Below are positions 16,892 through 26,853 of a stretch of DNA of 64,000 bases, one piece after another; position 1 is the first letter of the stretch; each line of letters starts with the position of its first letter. The translations under genes were made by a program, and so were the position numbers. The DNA is from Corynebacterium gerontici (GTDB taxonomy: Bacteria; Actinomycetota; Actinomycetes; Mycobacteriales; Mycobacteriaceae), in the NCBI RefSeq assembly GCF_003813985.1, contig NZ_CP033897.1, positions 1,798,001-1,862,000 of the forward strand, in the 5' to 3' direction. The notes beneath the pieces were generated by a model. The model worked only from the letters and a program-made list of their open reading frames with translations, searched no databases and had not been told where the DNA came from.

Positions 16892-18634
16892 TTAGGCGTG
16901 CGCTGGCGACTTATTTTCCTCAAGCGGGTGCTGCTTGTGCTTGTCGTGGCCAACGTGTGCCTCTGCGCGCATGCGCTCCACCATGTGCGGGTAGTGCAGC
17001 TCGAACGCGGGACGCTCGGAGCGGATGCGAGGCATGGAGGTGAAGTTGTGGCGAGGAGGCGGGCAGGAGGTTGCCCACTCCAGGGAGTTGCCGTAGCCCC
17101 AAGGATCGTCGACGGTGACGATCTCGCCATAGCGCCAAGACTTCACAACGTTCCAGATGAACGGCAGGACGGACATGCCCAGCAGGAAGGAGAAGACGGT
17201 GGAGATCTGGTTGTAGATTGTGAATCCGTCAGACTCCAGGTAGTCGGCGTAACGACGGGACATGCCCATGTTGCCAACCCAGTGCTGGATCAGGAAGGTG
17301 CCGTGGAAGCCCACGAAGGTGAGCCAGAAGTGCACCTTGCCCAGGGTCTCGTCGAGCATACGACCAGTCATCTTGGGGAACCAGAAGTACACACCGGCAC
17401 AGGAGGAGAACACCAGGGTGCCGAACAGCGTGTAGTGGAAGTGAGCGATGAGGAAGTAGGACTCAGCGAGGTGGAAGTCCAGCGGCGGGGAGGCCAGCAT
17501 AATACCGGTCAGGCCACCGAAGAGGAAGGTCACCAGGAAGCCCATGCTCCACAGCATCGGGGTCTCCCAAGAGATGTGGCCGCGCCACAGGGTGCCCAGC
17601 CAGTTGAAGAACTTCACGCCGGTTGGCACGGAGATCAGGAAGGTCATGAAGGAGAAGAACGGCAGCAGGATAGCGCCGGTCACGAACATGTGGTGCGCCC
17701 ACACGGCCATGGACAGGGTACCGATGGACAAGGTAGCGAATACCAGGCCGATGTAACCGAACATTGGCTTGCGTGCGAAGACCGGGAGGATCTCGGAGAC
17801 GATGCCGAAGAACGGCAGAGCCAGCACGTACACCTCGGGGTGGCCGAAGAACCAGAACAGGTGCTGCCACAGGACTGCGCCACCGTTGCCGGAGTCGTAG
17901 ATGTGGCCGCCGAGCTTACGGTCGTAGAGCACACCGAGCGCTGCGGAGGTCAGCAGCGGGAAGATCATCAGCACGATCACGGAAGCGACAAAGATGTTCC
18001 AGCAGAAGATCGGCATACGGAACATGGTCATACCCGGTGCGCGGAGGCAGATCAGGGTGGTGATCATGTTGATCGCGGAGGCGATGGTGCCAACACCGGT
18101 TGCGCCAACGCCGACGATCCAGAAGTCGGTGCCAACGCCGGGCGAGTGCACGGAGTCTGCCAGCGGCAGGTACATGGTCCAGCCGTAGTCAGCGGCACCA
18201 CCGGGGGTAAGGAAGCCGGCGAGCATGCAGACGATACCGATCTGGGTGATCCAGAAACCAAATGCGTTCAGACGCGGGAATGCCACGTCGGGAGCGCCGA
18301 TCTGCAGCGGCAGCACGTAGTTAGCGAAGCCCCACACGATTGGGGTACCGAATGCCAGCAGCATGATCGTGCCGTGCATGGTGAACAGCTGGTTGAACTG
18401 CTCGTTAGACAAGAATTGCAGACCCGGCGAGAAGAGCTCGGCGCGGATCAGCAGGGCCATCAAACCACCAACGAAGAACCACACGAAGGACATGATGATG
18501 TACATGATGCCCAGGAGCTTGTGGTCGGTGGTGGTCAGCATATTCCAAGCCAGCGATCCCTTGCGGGCCCCGCCGGTTGGTGCGGGCCTGGTTGGCTCGG
18601 AGTAATTCTCCAGCCGTGGCTCCACAGCGGTCAT
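16892..18634 (-). CDS. ctaD: Cytochrome c oxidase (aa3) subunit I
   Basis: 580 residues with about 12 membrane spans. All haem and CuB ligands are visible: TMHGTIM (low-spin haem His), [13 protein letters not shown] (CuB His with the cross-linked Tyr), WAHHMFVTG (CuB His pair) and AHFHYTLFG (haem a3 and a). It is the catalytic core of the terminal oxidase that forms the bcc-aa3 supercomplex in corynebacteria. It is monocistronic, with its own promoter, a strong SD (AGGAGG, 5 bases before ATG) and its own terminator; ctaC, ctaE and ctaF are elsewhere. The basic, His-rich C-terminus ([10 protein letters not shown]) is cytosolic. Confidence 0.97.
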   Translation of the reverse strand: MTAVEPRLENYSEPTRPAPTGGARKGSLAWNMLTTTDHKLLGIMYIIMSFVWFFVGGLMALLIRAELFSPGLQFLSNEQFNQLFTMHGTIMLLAFGTPIVWGFANYVLPLQIGAPDVAFPRLNAFGFWITQIGIVCMLAGFLTPGGAADYGWTMYLPLADSVHSPGVGTDFWIVGVGATGVGTIASAINMITTLICLRAPGMTMFRMPIFCWNIFVASVIVLMIFPLLTSAALGVLYDRKLGGHIYDSGNGGAVLWQHLFWFFGHPEVYVLALPFFGIVSEILPVFARKPMFGYIGLVFATLSIGTLSMAVWAHHMFVTGAILLPFFSFMTFLISVPTGVKFFNWLGTLWRGHISWETPMLWSMGFLVTFLFGGLTGIMLASPPLDFHLAESYFLIAHFHYTLFGTLVFSSCAGVYFWFPKMTGRMLDETLGKVHFWLTFVGFHGTFLIQHWVGNMGMSRRYADYLESDGFTIYNQISTVFSFLLGMSVLPFIWNVVKSWRYGEIVTVDDPWGYGNSLEWATSCPPPRHNFTSMPRIRSERPAFELHYPHMVERMRAEAHVGHDKHKQHPLEENKSPAHA

Positions 18635-18709
18635 ACGTTCCTCCTGACTTGTAGGTTGCTCCCCTGTCCGCGAGCGCGTACAGAAAAGCCACCGAAATTA
18701 CACTGCTCC

Positions 18710-18738
18710 ATCTTAAGAGAGCGTAAGTCTTCTTCCAA
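18710..18738 (-). promoter_or_regulatory. Promoter of ctaD with hairpin overlapping the -35
   Basis: TTGGAA (18738-18733) and TAAGAT (18715-18710) are spaced by 17 bases on the minus strand, about 75 bases upstream of the ctaD start. An inverted repeat, CCAACCA-CCTC-TGGTTGG at 18735-18752, overlaps the -35 box and could be a repressor or activator site. Confidence 0.5.
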
Positions 18739-18752
18739 CCACCTCTGGTTGG

Positions 18753-19010
18753 GTATGCTTCGCACTCTACTTGGGTGTGAATAAAAATGTAAGCGTGTGA
18801 GCTGCGGTTTCACTTCCGCCCCACGAGTTCATGCCCGCAGCGTGCCGAAATGACTCAACATTCGTGATCACCACCACACATTTTCCTCCGGCGTGCCGCT
18901 CCCTCTGCAGCGCGAACGCCTTACGCTTCACCCCCGGCGGGTGTCATTCTTAAGGATGATGGTCCAGGTGCTACCTTCCCGCCCAGCCCAGCACTGCACC
19001 CAAAACGACA
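18753..19010. other. Non-coding stretch between ctaD promoter and nrdF terminator
   Basis: Together with the flanking promoter and terminator this makes about 430 bases without a gene. It holds a T/A-rich element upstream of the ctaD promoter and a small hairpin (CACCC-CCG-GCGGGTG region near 18932-18944). No credible reading frame with a ribosome site is seen. Confidence 0.5.
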
Positions 19011-19042
19011 CCGCCCGTCCCCTCGGTGGAGGAAGCGGGCGG
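19011..19042 (-). terminator. Terminator of nrdF
   Basis: CCGCCCG and CGGGCGG pair across an 18-base loop just past the nrdF stop; the T-run on the minus strand is weak (GTCGTTTTG). Confidence 0.5.
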
Positions 19043-19052
19043 CTAGGTGGGA

Positions 19053-19062
19053 CGTCGAAAAG

Positions 19063-19063
<1 letters not shown>
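19053..19063 (-). repeat. GCTTTTCGACG motif, copy 6
   Basis: Overlaps the last base of the nrdF stop codon and lies otherwise in the non-coding 3' flank. Confidence 0.7.
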
Positions 19064-20124
<1,061 letters not shown>

Positions 20125-20179
20125 TTACCCGAGGATCAGCACTTCGCAGCGTAAAGCTGGTCACATGGAATTTTTGCTT

Positions 20180-20190
20180 GCTTTTCGACG
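20180..20190 (+). repeat. GCTTTTCGACG motif, copy 7
   Basis: Intergenic, between the divergent nrdF and ferritin genes; preceded by a partial duplication (TTGCTTGCTTTT). Confidence 0.7.
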
Positions 20191-20241
20191 CCCCACGCCC
20201 CCAATTTTGCCCAAGTAAGTGCCTTTGCAGGCGATTTCACC

Positions 20242-20247
20242 TAAACT
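20242..20247 (+). promoter_or_regulatory. -10 box TAAACT for ftn
   Basis: Eight bases before ATG 20256; no SD. No clear DtxR box is seen around it. Confidence 0.55.
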
Positions 20248-20255
20248 CTCGATCT

Positions 20256-20741
20256 ATGACGATTCACAAGAAACTCGCAGAAGCATTGGACAAGCAAGTA
20301 ACTGCCGAACTCGAAGCGGCGCTGATTTACCTGCAGCTTTCCTACCAGCTGGAGGAACTTGGCCTGAGCGGCATGGCGCACTGGATGAAGATGCAGCACG
20401 CTGAGGAACTCGAGCACGCTCAGCTCTTCGCCGATCACCTGTTGCAGCGCGACTACACCCCGCAGATTGCGAAGATTGAGGCACCTAAGGTTCGCGTCAA
20501 CGCCCCGATCGACGCCTTCGAGGCATCTCTCGCACACGAAAAGAAGGTCTCTGGTTTGATCCGCGACCTCGCCGCGATCTCTGATTCCGTCAAGGACTTC
20601 GATTCGCGCCCCATGCTAGACCGCTTCCTGGAGGAGCAGATCGAGGAAGAAGCATCCGTCAAGGGCATCATCGACCGCCTGAAGCTCGCTGATACCGGAA
20701 CCGGCCTGCTGTCCATCGACGCAGAACTCGGCCAGCGCTAA
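20256..20741 (+). CDS. ftn: Ferritin
   Basis: 161-residue four-helix iron-storage protein. Ferroxidase ligands are visible in TAELEAALIYLQLSYQ (helix A Glu), HAEELEHAQLF (helix B Glu/His) and EEQIEEEASVKGIIDRL (helix D Glu). No haem-binding Met typical of bacterioferritin is evident. The ATG start is fixed by the leaderless -10 box. The gene lies between nrdE and nrdF in opposite orientation, linking metal storage with the metal-dependent reductase; the same arrangement is found in C. glutamicum. Confidence 0.95.
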   Translation: MTIHKKLAEALDKQVTAELEAALIYLQLSYQLEELGLSGMAHWMKMQHAEELEHAQLFADHLLQRDYTPQIAKIEAPKVRVNAPIDAFEASLAHEKKVSGLIRDLAAISDSVKDFDSRPMLDRFLEEQIEEEASVKGIIDRLKLADTGTGLLSIDAELGQR

Positions 20742-20758
20742 CACTCCCCCATATAAAT

Positions 20759-20790
20759 AAGGAGCAGGAAGATAACACTTCCTGCTCCTT
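20759..20790. terminator. Bidirectional terminator of ftn and nrdE
   Basis: A 12-base stem (AAGGAGCAGGAA/TTCCTGCTCCTT) with an 8-base loop between convergent genes; T-rich on both sides. Confidence 0.85.
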
Positions 20791-20813
20791 TTCGATTGTG
20801 TCAGCCGCGAGGC

Positions 20814-22970
20814 TTAGAGCATGCAGCTCACGCAACCTTCCACTTCGGTGCCCATGAGTGCAACCTGGCGCAGGCGAATGTAGTAGAGGGTCTTGATGCC
20901 CTTGCGCCATGCGTAGATCTGAGCTCGGTTGATGTCACGGGTGGTGACCGAATCCTTGAAGAATAATGTTAGCGAAAGCCCCTGGTCCACGTACTTGGTG
21001 GCCACGGCGTAGGTGTCGATCACCTTTTCGTAGCCCACCTCGTAGGCGTCCTGGTAGTAGTCCAGGTTGGAGTTATCCATGTGCGGTGCTGGGTAGTACA
21101 CACGTCCGATCTTGCCTTCCTTGCGGATCTCAATCTTGGAGGCGATCGGGTGGATCGAGGACGTGGAGTTGTTGATGTAGGAGATCGAGCCGGTTGGCGG
21201 CACTGCTTGAAGGTTGCGGTTATACAGACCGTGCTCAGCAACGGATGCTTTCAGTTCCTCCCAATCATCCGCGTTTGGGGTGTAGATCGAGGAGGCGTCG
21301 AAAAGCTGCTTGACCTTTTCAGTCTTGGGCGCAAAATCCGCGGGATCAAACTCGTCGAAGTATTCGCCACTGGCATACTTGGAGTCCTCGAAGCCTTCGA
21401 AAGTGGTGCCACGCTCGCGGGCGATCTTGTTGGAGGCGCGCAGGCACTGATACAGCACCGCCGCAAAGTAAGCGTTGGTGAAGTCCAGCGCTTCCTCGCT
21501 GCCGTAATAGATGTGCTCGCGGCCGAGGTAGCCGTGGAGATTCATCTGGCCAAGGCCAATCGCGTGCGCGGCGTCGTTGCCCTTGCGGATGCTTGGTACC
21601 GAATCAATGGAGGTCTGCTCGGACACGGCGGTGAGGCCGCGAATCGCCGTCTCAATCGTGCGGGCGAAATCCGGGGAATCCATGGTCATGGCGATGTTGA
21701 GCGAGCCCAAGTTGCAAGAAATATCCTCGCCCACCTCTGCGTAGGTGAGATCCTCGTTCAGCACCGAGGGAGTGTTCACCTGCAGAATCTCGGAGCACAG
21801 GTTACTCATGTTCACACGGCCGGCGATGGGATTGGCCTTATTTACCGTGTCTTCGAACATGATGTAGGGGTAACCGGACTCGAATTGAATCTCGGCGATG
21901 GTCTGGAAGAACTCGCGCGCCTTAATCTTGGTTTTGCGGATGCGCGGATCCTCCACCATCTCCTCATAGTGCTCAGTCACGGAGATGTCTGCGAATGCCT
22001 TGCCGTAGACGCGTTCAACGTCGTAGGGGCTGAACAGGTACATGTCGTCATTGCGCTTGGCCAGCTCAAAGGTGACGTCCGGGATGACAACGCCCAGCGA
22101 AAGGGTCTTGATGCGGATCTTCTCGTCAGCGTTTTCGCGCTTAGTGTCCAGGAAGCTCAAGATATCCGGGTGGTGCGCGTTCAGGTACACGGCACCCGCG
22201 CCTTGGCGTGCGCCAAGCTGGTTGGCATAGGAGAAGGAATCTTCCAGCAGCTTCATCACGGGAATCACGCCGGAGGACTGGTTCTCGATCTTCTTAATCG
22301 GCGCACCGGCCTCGCGCAGGTTCGAGAGCAACAGCGCTACGCCGCCACCGCGCTTGGAAAGCTGCAGCGCGGAGTTAATGGAACGGCCAATGGACTCCAT
22401 GTTGTCTTCGATGCGCAGCAGGAAGCAGGACACGGGCTCGCCGCGCTGCGCCTTGGCTGAGTTCAGGAAGGTGGGCGTTGCGGGCTGGAAGCGGCCGGAA
22501 ATAATTTCATCTACCAGGTGCTTGGCCAGAGCCTCGTCGCCTGCGGCAAGGGTAAGCGCCACCATGCACACACGATCTTCGAAACGCTCAAGGTAGCGGC
22601 GTCCGTCGAAGGTCTTGAGCGTATAAGAGGTGTAGTACTTATAGGCGCCGAGGAAGGTCTTGAAGCGGAACTTGTGCGCGTACGCCTGCTTGAACAGCGC
22701 CTTAATAAAGGGGAAGCTGTATTGCTCGATCACTTCCGCTTCGTAGTAATTGTTGCTGACCAGGTAGTCAATCTTTTCTTCCAGGTCATGGAAGAACACG
22801 GTGTTTTGGTTGACGTGCTGCAGGAAGAATTGATTCGCGGCTTCGCGGTCTTTTTCAAACTGAATATTGCCGTTGTCATCGTAGAGATTCAGCAGCGCAT
22901 TCAGCGCGTGATAATCCAGTTGTTCCTCGCGAGAAACCGGTTCAGCAACGTTTTTTCCTAAGGGAGCCAC
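20814..22970 (-). CDS. nrdE: Class Ib ribonucleotide reductase, alpha subunit
   Basis: 718 residues. It reduces ribonucleoside diphosphates. The cysteine of PVSCFLL and the one in NLCSEI form the active-site disulfide pair and flank the thiyl site; [14 protein letters not shown] and the C-terminal redox pair CVSCML are present. As in class Ib enzymes, the N-terminal ATP-cone activity domain is missing. It follows nrdI by 64 bases on the same strand and should be under the NrdR-controlled nrdH promoter, receiving electrons from NrdH. Confidence 0.97.
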   Translation of the reverse strand: MAPLGKNVAEPVSREEQLDYHALNALLNLYDDNGNIQFEKDREAANQFFLQHVNQNTVFFHDLEEKIDYLVSNNYYEAEVIEQYSFPFIKALFKQAYAHKFRFKTFLGAYKYYTSYTLKTFDGRRYLERFEDRVCMVALTLAAGDEALAKHLVDEIISGRFQPATPTFLNSAKAQRGEPVSCFLLRIEDNMESIGRSINSALQLSKRGGGVALLLSNLREAGAPIKKIENQSSGVIPVMKLLEDSFSYANQLGARQGAGAVYLNAHHPDILSFLDTKRENADEKIRIKTLSLGVVIPDVTFELAKRNDDMYLFSPYDVERVYGKAFADISVTEHYEEMVEDPRIRKTKIKAREFFQTIAEIQFESGYPYIMFEDTVNKANPIAGRVNMSNLCSEILQVNTPSVLNEDLTYAEVGEDISCNLGSLNIAMTMDSPDFARTIETAIRGLTAVSEQTSIDSVPSIRKGNDAAHAIGLGQMNLHGYLGREHIYYGSEEALDFTNAYFAAVLYQCLRASNKIARERGTTFEGFEDSKYASGEYFDEFDPADFAPKTEKVKQLFDASSIYTPNADDWEELKASVAEHGLYNRNLQAVPPTGSISYINNSTSSIHPIASKIEIRKEGKIGRVYYPAPHMDNSNLDYYQDAYEVGYEKVIDTYAVATKYVDQGLSLTLFFKDSVTTRDINRAQIYAWRKGIKTLYYIRLRQVALMGTEVEGCVSCML
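21296..21306 (-). repeat. GCTTTTCGACG motif, copy 8
   Basis: Inside nrdE, sense direction, encoding Q-L-F-D-A. Confidence 0.7.
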
Positions 22971-23023
22971 AGGGGTCAGTGTCCTTACAGTCGTGGGATG
23001 TTTTCTAATTGTTCAAAGATCAA

Positions 23024-23034
23024 GCTTTTCGACG
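23024..23034 (+). repeat. GCTTTTCGACG motif, copy 9
   Basis: In the nrdI-nrdE gap, ending exactly at the base before the nrdI stop codon; a truncated copy (GCTTTTCG) follows at 23041. Confidence 0.7.
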
Positions 23035-23475
23035 TCACGCGCTTTTCGCTGGCAATTCTAAGCCAAGTGCTTCGGCGTTGTTGATCAGTCCACTTTGGAC
23101 GATCTTCACATCTTCTTCGGTGCCGAGCAACTCATAGCGATAGACGTATGGCACCTTGCATTTCTGCGAAATGACATCGCCCGCTTTTCCAAAGTCGCTT
23201 CCGAAATTCGAGTTGCCTCCCGCAATGACGGCTCGGATCAGCGAGCGATTGTGCGGATTATTGAGGAAGCGGATCACCTGCACCGGAACGGGCCTGGTGT
23301 TGCCTCCACTAATGGATGCCCCTCCCCCGTAGGTGGGACACACGAGCACATAGGGTTCGCGGACTTCGAGTTGGGGGTCGTGTTTATGTAGAGGAATTCT
23401 GGCGGAAGGAAAACCGAGCTTTTCCACAAAACGCTTGGTGTTTTCCGTTGCGGATGAGAAGTAGACGATGAGCAC
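23035..23475 (-). CDS. nrdI: Flavodoxin-like NrdI protein
   Basis: 146 residues. NrdI supplies the oxidant for assembling the Mn-tyrosyl cofactor of NrdF. The FMN phosphate loop [14 protein letters not shown] opens the protein, and the NrdI-specific PTYGGG and [16 protein letters not shown] are present. Second gene of nrdH-nrdI-nrdE; about 90 bases separate it from nrdH. Confidence 0.96.
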   Translation of the reverse strand: MLIVYFSSATENTKRFVEKLGFPSARIPLHKHDPQLEVREPYVLVCPTYGGGASISGGNTRPVPVQVIRFLNNPHNRSLIRAVIAGGNSNFGSDFGKAGDVISQKCKVPYVYRYELLGTEEDVKIVQSGLINNAEALGLELPAKSA

Positions 23476-23564
23476 GCTGTGCCTTTCTCCATCACACTGG
23501 ATAAAAAGAAAGCGCCGGTTCGGAGGTTGCTCGTATCCGATACCGGCACTGCGGAATGAATGCC

Positions 23565-23798
23565 CTAGGCCACCTGAGCCGCCAGGGAGCGGATGCGCTC
23601 CGGGCGGAAACCGGACCAGTGGTCACCGCCTGCTTCCACGACGGGGGCTTGGAGATAACCGAGAGCCATGACGTAGTCGCGAGCCTCGTCATCCAGGCTG
23701 ATGTCAATCAACTCATATTCCAGGCCTGCGCGATCCAGTGCCTTTTTGGTGGCGTTGCACTGCATGCAGGCTGGCTTGGTGTACACGGTGATCGACAT
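23565..23798 (-). CDS. nrdH: Glutaredoxin-like NrdH redoxin
   Basis: 77 residues with the redox motif CMQC at residues 11-14 (typical corynebacterial variant of CxxC) and the thioredoxin-reductase docking element WSGFRPERI. It reduces NrdE using thioredoxin reductase. First gene of the nrd operon; an SD (CAGGAG, 8 bases upstream) supports the ATG at 23798. The upstream region holds a pair of NrdR boxes. Confidence 0.96.
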   Translation of the reverse strand: MSITVYTKPACMQCNATKKALDRAGLEYELIDISLDDEARDYVMALGYLQAPVVEAGGDHWSGFRPERIRSLAAQVA

Positions 23799-23934
23799 GG
23801 TCTAATTCTCCTGCTGCGATTGAGGCTCCCAGGCATTCACCTGGTGCGGTTGGGGCTTTGAGTTTCAAGGGCGCTTTCCACGGCAACCCTTCTGCCGCGA
23901 ACGATGTGATTGCCCGTTCCGGCGACATGAAGAA

Positions 23935-23948
23935 ACACTATACCTAGG
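23935..23948 (-). promoter_or_regulatory. NrdR box 2, overlapping the nrdH -10 region
   Basis: Reads CCTAGGTATAGTGT on the minus strand: a good match to one half of the NrdR consensus and a weaker second half. TATAGT within it can serve as -10 box, so binding would block transcription. Confidence 0.7.
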
Positions 23949-23965
23949 GCAAACTGAGCGCAACT

Positions 23966-23979
23966 ACACTATATGTAGT
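23966..23979 (-). promoter_or_regulatory. NrdR box 1
   Basis: ACTACATATAGTGT on the minus strand, close to the NrdR palindrome ACACWATATWGTGT. It starts exactly 31 bases from box 2, i.e. three helical turns, the spacing expected for cooperative NrdR binding. Confidence 0.8.
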
Positions 23980-24217
23980 AGTTACACCGTGGGAATTCCC
24001 AGGATTACAACAATGAAACGCACTAGATGTAGCGCCCATGCCTCAAACTGTCAGGTTTGAAGCTCACAGCCATGTAAGTCACACCAGCGCCCGTGCATAA
24101 AGCACTTCTCTCACGCTACCGGCGAGAACGACCCGGCAGGCACAAAAATAAGCGGAAAAATATTGGAGCAAAAAATTTTTATCCCCTCCACACTCGGGGG
24201 CACCCACCGAAAATAAT

Positions 24218-24251
24218 GAAACCCACCTCCACAAACGTGGGGGTGGGTTTC
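24218..24251 (-). terminator. Terminator of rpmJ
   Basis: GAAACCCACC pairs with GGTGGGTTTC; on the minus strand the stem is followed by ATTATTTT. Confidence 0.8.
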
Positions 24252-24268
24252 TGATCGCTGCGCAGGAA

Positions 24269-24391
24269 TTAGCCCTGGCGAGCCTTGAAGCGGGGGTCCT
24301 TCTTGTTAATGACGTAGACCTTGCCGCGGCGGCGGACAACCTGGGCGCCCGGCTTGTTCTTCAGCGACCGAAGGGACTTACGGACCTTCAT
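24269..24391 (-). CDS. rpmJ: Ribosomal protein L36, cysteine-free form
   Basis: 40 residues: starts [17 protein letters not shown] and ends [11 protein letters not shown]. The usual zinc-ribbon Cys/Cys/Cys/His set is replaced, so this is a zinc-independent (C-minus) L36. An SD (AAAGGAGCG) precedes ATG 24391; an apparent 38-residue upstream extension is rejected because L36 never carries it. It is monocistronic with its own terminator, away from the infA-rpsM region. Confidence 0.93.
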   Translation of the reverse strand: MKVRKSLRSLKNKPGAQVVRRRGKVYVINKKDPRFKARQG

Positions 24392-24617
24392 TCGGGCGCT
24401 CCTTTCTTTTCCACGAAAGCCAAGTTGTGACTTTGCTTTGATTAACAACGACGCTCCCACCCCACGCGGCGAAAAACCGCAGCTTACCGGCACTGTGGAA
24501 AGCACATCGCCTTACACGGTGCAGTCATAGACGCGGGAGCAGTCATGACACGAGGAGTTATGTTATCGCACCTGCCAAACAAACACCAAACATCGGCGTG
24601 CACACCCAAGAATTGCC

Positions 24618-24623
24618 TAAGCT
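24618..24623 (+). promoter_or_regulatory. -10 box TAAGCT for nadE
   Basis: Seven bases before ATG 24631. Confidence 0.45.
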
Positions 24624-24630
24624 TGCGAGC

Positions 24631-25500
24631 ATGAGCTCCCAAGCACAATCACAAGCCCAGCGCCAAGCAATTCAGCAGGCACTAGGAACCAGCGCCAACA
24701 TTGATGTAGCCACAGAGATTGAGGATCGAGTCCAGTTCCTCTGCGAATATCTCATAGCAGCAAACGCCAAAGGCTTCGTGCTCGGCATTTCCGGCGGCCA
24801 AGATTCCACACTTGCCGGCAGGCTGGCTCAATTGAGCGTTGAGCGCTTACGCAGCCAGGGAGTGGATGCACAATTTTGGGCGATGCGCCTGCCCTACGGC
24901 GTGCAAGCAGACGAGGACGACGCGCAGACCGCACTGCAGTTTATCCAGCCAGATCACTCGATCACGGTCAATATCAAAGCCGCGACTGATGCCACTGACG
25001 ACGCCGTCGCCCAAGCATTAGGGCGCGATGACCTCGGCGACTTCAACAGAGGCAACGTCAAAGCGCGTCAGCGCATGATCGCCCAATATGCCCTCGCAGG
25101 AGAGCTGGGCTTGCTCGTCATTGGCACTGATCACGCAGCAGAAAACGTCACAGGATTCTTTACCAAGTTCGGCGATGGCGCGGCGGATCTATTGCCCCTC
25201 TTCGGACTGAGTAAACGCCAAGGCGCAGCACTGCTTGAACACCTCGGTGCCCCCGATTCGACCTGGAAGAAAATCCCCACCGCCGACTTAGAAGATGACA
25301 AACCGATGCTGCCCGACGAACAAGCACTCGGTGTGACGTACGAGGATATTGACGATTACATCGAAGGCATTGCTGAGGTTCCCTCCGATGCCAAAGACCG
25401 CATTGAACATCTATGGCGGGTAGGACAGCACAAGCGCCACCTTCCCGTTACGCCCCGCGACACTTGGTGGAAGGACACCGCTACAGCATCCGCAAAGTAG
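24631..25500 (+). CDS. nadE: NH3-dependent NAD+ synthetase
   Basis: 289 residues. It amidates nicotinate adenine dinucleotide with ammonia. The PP-loop [12 protein letters not shown] lies near residue 52, followed by [36 protein letters not shown] and [19 protein letters not shown], all typical. There is no N-terminal glutaminase domain, so it belongs to the short form. ATG 24631 is chosen over a GTG 11 codons earlier because of the leaderless -10 box. The 3' end overlaps the convergent fructosamine kinase gene by 20 bases. Confidence 0.95.
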   Translation: MSSQAQSQAQRQAIQQALGTSANIDVATEIEDRVQFLCEYLIAANAKGFVLGISGGQDSTLAGRLAQLSVERLRSQGVDAQFWAMRLPYGVQADEDDAQTALQFIQPDHSITVNIKAATDATDDAVAQALGRDDLGDFNRGNVKARQRMIAQYALAGELGLLVIGTDHAAENVTGFFTKFGDGAADLLPLFGLSKRQGAALLEHLGAPDSTWKKIPTADLEDDKPMLPDEQALGVTYEDIDDYIEGIAEVPSDAKDRIEHLWRVGQHKRHLPVTPRDTWWKDTATASAK

Positions 25501-26242
25501 TACGCGCCAGCTCTTCCAGATGCGAGCCATAGCTCGGCCCGTGTGTCACAGCATGAACGGCAACCGGGTGCAGTTGGTGAAGCGGGATGAGCGCTCGAGC
25601 TTCGGAAACCCGATCCGAATCCCACCCTGCTTGATGCGCATAGCCTTCCCAGATGGAACGCAGATGAGGAGCACCAAACAACTCGAGCATCGCGAGATCC
25701 GTATAAGGGTGCCCGCCGTGGGCTGCCGGATCGATGAAACGCGGACCTTCAGCGCCGAATAAAAGGTTGCCAGCCCACAGATCGCCATGAATGCGCGCTG
25801 GACTCGGCCAGCTTAGAGCCTGCGAGTTACCGAGTATCGCCTCGCACGCGCGCTCGACAACGCCAAGACGCGAGAGGTTCCCAACCCTGTCGGCTTCTCG
25901 CGCGAAGGGCAACACTCGCTGCTCAACATAAAACTCAGCCCAATGTTCGCTAGGGCGACATTCCTGGCGCTGAGTACCGATATAGTTCGGCCCCTCCCAC
26001 CCTTGGGGAGGGCTGCCAAAGGAAGGCGCACTAGCAGCGTGAATACGTGCTAGTTCCACACCCGCCCTGAAAGCAGCATCTGCGCTTGGCGCGACAAGCG
26101 TTACCGCCTCGGTGCAGATGCGACGACTATCGGCGTCAATCACCTGCACAACGGCGCTGCTTGCTTGCCTGAGCCAGCGCAAACCTGCGGCTTCTGCCAG
26201 CGCACTTTGGGGTTCAAGGGGGCGCTTTTCAAACACATTCAT
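25481..26242 (-). CDS. Fructosamine/ketosamine-3-kinase family protein
   Basis: 253 residues, APH-like kinase fold. The catalytic loop [12 protein letters not shown] (near residue 152) and the metal-binding [18 protein letters not shown] mark the fructosamine-kinase family, which phosphorylates glycated amines so that they decompose. It is about 30 residues shorter at the N-terminus than usual, so the ATP-binding strands may be reduced. The start at 26242 has GAGG 7 bases upstream. Stops of this gene and nadE overlap by 20 bases tail to tail. Confidence 0.85.
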   Translation of the reverse strand: MNVFEKRPLEPQSALAEAAGLRWLRQASSAVVQVIDADSRRICTEAVTLVAPSADAAFRAGVELARIHAASAPSFGSPPQGWEGPNYIGTQRQECRPSEHWAEFYVEQRVLPFAREADRVGNLSRLGVVERACEAILGNSQALSWPSPARIHGDLWAGNLLFGAEGPRFIDPAAHGGHPYTDLAMLELFGAPHLRSIWEGYAHQAGWDSDRVSEARALIPLHQLHPVAVHAVTHGPSYGSHLEELARTTLRML

Positions 26243-26270
26243 CGTGCAACCTCAGCACACTGAAGATACG

Positions 26271-26702
26271 TTAGTAGCGCTCCGGCTCTTCACCAAGGTC
26301 AAACTCACGCCCAGAGAGCGAATCGATGTTGATGCGCACATAGTTGTACTTCAATGTGGGTACCCAGGGCTTGAGATCCAAGGAATCGGCGTGACGGGTT
26401 TCCGCGAAGGTGTCCACTACTTCCGCGGTTCCTTTCACCACCACAGACCATGCATGCTCTTGGCCATCGAGGTGATCGATTTCGAAAAGCACGTCGTGAT
26501 TGAGATTCACGCTAAACAACTTGGACCCTTCCGCCGAGCGGAAGTAGAGGCAAGGCGCTTCTGCGGATGTGTCCAGCACAAAGTTAACTGGGAAAATATC
26601 CATGTCGTCTTTGCGGCGAACCACGAGGCGACCGAGCTGCTCACCACGGAGCTTCTCTAGGCAAGCGTCGTTGCTGAGGATTTTGATTGCATCATTACTC
26701 AT
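26271..26702 (-). CDS. PNPOx-like split-barrel flavin-binding protein
   Basis: 143 residues. The order of LGRLVVRRKDDMDIFPVNFVLD, LYFRSAEGSKLFSVNLNHDVLFEID and WSVVVKGTAEVV is that of small pyridoxamine-5'-phosphate-oxidase-like proteins that bind FMN, F420 or haem. Such proteins include MSMEG/Rv1155-type reductases; the ligand cannot be told. It is 28 bases upstream of the fructosamine kinase and may share a transcript with it. Confidence 0.82.
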   Translation of the reverse strand: MSNDAIKILSNDACLEKLRGEQLGRLVVRRKDDMDIFPVNFVLDTSAEAPCLYFRSAEGSKLFSVNLNHDVLFEIDHLDGQEHAWSVVVKGTAEVVDTFAETRHADSLDLKPWVPTLKYNYVRINIDSLSGREFDLGEEPERY

Positions 26703-26794
26703 GCATCCATTCTTCCCCCGTCAAGGCACCGGTGGCCGTAGGCACACCTCATTATGGGGGTACGCAGTGCTGAAATTCTCAGCGAAGAACATCC

Positions 26795-26846
26795 GAACGC
26801 CCCAGCCTTCCCCAAAAAGTACGGGTAAGGCCGGGGCGTGGGCGTT
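26795..26846 (-). terminator. Terminator downstream of oleate hydratase
   Basis: GAACGCC and GGCGTTC plus inner GGCC/CCCC elements form an imperfect long hairpin 8 bases past the ohyA stop. Confidence 0.5.
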
Positions 26847-26853
26847 CAAGAGC

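Larger units (their letters stand above)
23799..24217 (-). other. Long leader/promoter region of nrdHIE
   Basis: No gene is seen in the stretch between nrdH and rpmJ. It contains two NrdR boxes, an inverted repeat TCAAAC-TGTCAG-GTTTGA (24043-24060) further upstream, and an A/T-rich segment near 24140-24180. The promoter for nrdH lies within the NrdR boxes, leaving a 5' leader of roughly 130 bases. Confidence 0.6.

Noticed and set aside
16508..18784. 758-codon open frame on the plus strand
   Set aside because: Antisense to serB and ctaD, His/Glu/Gly-rich low-quality translation with no motif; a by-product of high-GC codon use.
21081..22460. 459-codon open frame on the plus strand
   Set aside because: Antisense to nrdE; composition typical of a shadow frame.
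23713..23928. 71-codon frame upstream of and overlapping nrdH
   Set aside because: No ribosome site, no conservation signs, lies in the nrdH leader and shifts frame over nrdH.
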